DNA of 64,000 bases from Protonemura montana (taxonomy: Eukaryota > Arthropoda > Insecta > Plecoptera > Nemouridae), in contig OX387604.1 in NCBI GenBank assembly GCA_947568835.1, positions 1,510,001 through 1,574,000 of the forward strand, read 5' to 3'. Below, in pieces: positions 60,721 to 64,000 of the stretch. Position numbers and translations under genes: made by a program. Under the pieces are notes generated by a model, which worked only from the letters and a program-made list of their open reading frames with translations, was not told the origin of the DNA and ran no database searches. Positions within the stretch are counted from its first letter, which is position 1. Each line of letters opens with the position of its first letter.

Positions 60721-63700
60721 CTGTCAAAAAAGAGAACAGATGACTACTCTCAGCTGTTCTTGTGGCTATATGAAATTCAAAATGAACTATTGTGCTATCC
60801 TCTCATCTTTCAATTCGATTTCTTTTTCCGTATCAGCATGGAAATCTTTAATAGAGACCGACAAAATTGATGGCAATTGCATAAAAATTAGCAAACTGCA
60901 CTTGCATGAGATATTCCAGGTTGTAACTCGACTTTGGTAGCTGGAATCAAAGGCTGGAATTGCACACTAGAACAGAAACGCCTTTCTACATTATACCACT
61001 GACACAATTCAAAATAATACATCTAGTTGCGAGCTTTGATTGAGATACATGCACTCACATTCCGACTAGAGACCGGCTCCGCGCTGTCTAGCCCGATTGA
61101 TCACAGCAATTTTGTATAATATGGAAAGACCGATCAGTATCTGATACCGGCGTTTATTAATGTTACCTTGATGATTTGTGAATACTTTTCTCTGGAATAT
61201 ATAACGAAGTAAAGATTTCTGTACTCTTTTTAAGCTGAAACGTTTTCTATCAAATACAAAAAGTGCGAAGAATTTGAGAACTTCCTTAAACAACCAACCT
61301 CTCTAACGTTCACGGCTCACATGAAACTTACAGTGGCTAAAGAGCAAATTGGGAGTCATGGCAACGAAACCAATGACAACAATGGCCAAACAAATGCCGA
61401 AGCATACACCATTGGTCACATCTTCGAATCGCGTATTTATTTACTTTTCATTCATAAATTGCAAGTACTCCTTAAGACCCTGAGCCCCCCTTCACGTAAA
61501 AACACATTTTAATTAAACATTAAAAATAACCAAATTACACGGTTGACAGTACCTGCCTTTTGTATTATTAGTACGTCCCGAAAACATAAGCTGCGTCGAC
61601 GAACTAACGAAATTCGTATATAACCTCAATATATTAATAAAATCTGAAATTTACATAAGCGTCTCCTGCTCCAAAATGCTAAGCAGTGTCATTTTCCACT
61701 GACTTAGTATCAAATGATTGATCTAATTTGTAAAACTGTAAAGGATACCCCACTCCAGGGAATGATAACTGATAACATATACTGCATTGTGTCATATCAG
61801 CGTAAACTTGTTAAATCGCTATAGATGTTTTATTCATGTTATCATTGGTTATCCAGTCTTATAAATATACATTAGCCATCAAAATTGCAAGGCGCGTGAT
61901 CCATCTTAGCATCGTGGAACCACCAGCATATTTTGTCCGGTCTGCGGCCCTTGTTGCGTAACGGTTCGGTAACACTTGGACATGCTAGGACTCTGACTAT
62001 ACCTGTATCTGCCTACCGACATCCCAGTGCTTATAATAATCGCTTGAAGGGGCAACGCATCAAAGTACTGGCTTTCTTGCCTTCTTACGGTGGTCACAGA
62101 CACCATCGCATTCTACAAATAACTTTATTATATTACAGTTGACATGCAGGTGTAATCTCGAGTCATCTTCTAGCATTATGCAATATCAAAAATTAAACAA
62201 GGTTATTCAGAAATGGTTTGAGTAAAAAATGATAGGCTAAATCATTCCAAGGTTTAATGTTCAGAGTACGTAAATCAGAATAAGTGGTAAAATAGATGGA
62301 ATAATATTTCGTTGGAAACAGTATTCAGAGGAGCTATAAGCTTTGTCAAGTGTGATTGAGAAGGAATGTGTAATCATGGTGTAATGCAAGTACAGTCGCT
62401 TGAGTGATGTCATGTAATGGCATGTAATGTCATGTAATGTCATGTAATGTTATGAATGTGGAATAGGCAACAGGGGTAGGATTAAAAGTGTGTTAAAGGG
62501 ATGCAAGTGTGAAAGATTGTATCAAGGCTTGTATCAAGGCTTGAAGATTGTATCAAGGCGAATGCTTTGCATTTGTGCTATCGAGACCCTTTTGGAGTGC
62601 GATTGCCACAAATGCATGATTTCTTTAAAGTGAACACAGAAAATAATCTGAGTGAAAATACAAACAAAATGTAACTCTTTCAATCCTAATTAAAAGTAAG
62701 TGTGAGAAATTGAATAGGGAGTACCTGTCTCTGGACGTTAAACATATTTTATAAGATCTGGCTAAAGTTTACGAATAAAAAAATCATTAGTTGACTGATT
62801 GGAACCAACTACGTATCAGATTTCAGTTGAAAGATTTCGATTGTGTCTTGCAAATTTAATAAAAATCGGTGTAGACGTTCGGTTAGTACAGAACGACGCT
62901 AAAGAGACAGTAAAATGAACTCTTAGCTTCACTCGCTACGCTCATCGAATGAGAGACAAGATGAGATGGCTCCAGAAAACTGATCCTACACGTGTCTATG
63001 AGTTTTTTGTAATAACGTGCGTTTGCACGCAAACGCTTCTTAAAAAAACCTGCGTCAAACCGCTCTTTGAAACCACTTTTTTAGCAAGCGTTTTTTGTTC
63101 ATAATTATTTCTCCAGTGAGTACAAAATTGTGAGTGTGCTGATGCCAATACCGATTACAACATAAAATCACCGTTGTTATCACAAATCTCAAACACACTT
63201 TTGAAATGATATAATTATTGCCGTCTCACTGTGGCGAAACCCCTAGGAGTTCCACCTAGCGCAGAAATTAACCGATATGCAAAAATAAAGCACTAGAGTT
63301 GTTCGAATTTCGAATAAAAAATGGTTATTGGGTGCAGTTAGACGATTTTCCAGTCAGAGATACAATTTGAATCTATTAAGATGGACATTTTAGGAGTTAA
63401 GGTTATTTAAAAACACACTAAATGAGCCCGAAGCAGCGACATGGACAGCAAAAACCATTCGTTCTACAGAAACATGATTTAATAATCTTAAATGAAACCT
63501 CTCTGAACATCTTTTGAGACCGGGGTTTTGAAAGATTTCTTCATTACACTTATCATAATATGTTTTGATACCCCTCCGAATCATTCCACGTTTTCATTGT
63601 TCTGCACATTTTGTACATCCATATGAAGCAGTAATTCACAGAAAATCCACACTGGCTTCGTAAAGAAGGAAAATTATACCATAAAATGTTGATACTATGT

Positions 63701-64000
63701 TCTTAAAAAGTCGCCCAAAATACCTTCAAACGACGTTTAATTGATTATTAGAAGCATTCCTCTTTTTTTTTTTTTATTATTTAAAAAAATATGGTCATGA
63801 ACCAAGGTTTTATAAATTAAGCTGAATTGATTGAAATATGTCGTAACTTTTTGTTCAACGAATAGTTTTTTTTAATGGTATTTATACGTGTTCACTTTTG
63901 GACCCAAAAAGCGGCTGCAGCCTTAAAAAAGCACACTCACGGATTTCCAGACCCATGAATGTGTCCCTTCCTTTTATATTATGAGACTCGCATTAGAAAC
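60721..64000. other. Upstream region of the ABCC1-type gene, no gene seen
   Basis: It should contain the 5' non-coding exon and promoter of the transporter, but neither can be placed. Short tandem repeats occur at 62409-62562. Open frames are short and unconvincing. Confidence 0.5.
62409..62452. repeat. 10-bp tandem repeat CATGTAATGT
   Basis: Four copies, followed by a separate TGTATCAAGGCT repeat at about 62517-62562. Confidence 0.9.

Overview
The window looks like nuclear DNA of an invertebrate animal. It is AT-rich and intron-rich: every reconstructed intron is GT-AG, and introns run from 65 nt to several kb. It carries animal gene families (a Rab32-type GTPase, an ABCC1/MRP1-type transporter, a DDX43-type helicase remnant), 5S-rRNA-derived SINEs, degenerate non-LTR retrotransposon ends and DNA-transposon remnants. 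I cannot name the phylum from sequence alone. There are no prokaryotic features: no operons, no CRISPR.

Layout. 1-11.5 kb: mostly non-coding, with SINE copies near 0.6-1.45 kb, many minisatellites, a non-LTR remnant at 8.2-8.9 kb and one candidate first exon at 6757-6981 (+). 11576-22045 (+): a five-exon Rab32 gene whose GTPase domain is preceded by a 466-residue low-complexity extension encoded by one large exon; intron 1 (6.1 kb) holds a non-LTR remnant and SINE pieces. 22-28.5 kb: little coding content, a broken DDX43-like helicase remnant (-) at about 24.7-25.1 kb, and two further 5S-SINEs. 28530-33944 (+): a tandem array of near-identical phase-0 modules, best read as an 11-exon gene of unknown family with ~84-nt introns; two mobile elements have landed in its putative introns. 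34-36.6 kb: nothing convincing except one weak terminal-exon candidate. 36645-60679 (-): a complete ABCC1/MRP1-type transporter, reconstructed as 27 coding exons and 1540 residues with both nucleotide-binding domains intact. 61-64 kb: AT-rich sequence upstream of the transporter, no gene seen.

The most interesting feature is in the transporter. Two of its exons are duplicated in tandem as apparent mutually exclusive cassettes: exon 10 has two versions of exactly 147 nt, and exon 18 has four versions of exactly 221 nt, all with conserved splice sites and phase. Eight proteins could result, differing only in two membrane-domain segments while keeping the same ATPase domains. Between the exon-18 copies lie degenerate partial copies, which suggests the cluster has been expanding and decaying. 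The second highlight is the module array at 28.5-34 kb, in which all five disruptive lesions I found fall inside the inferred introns.
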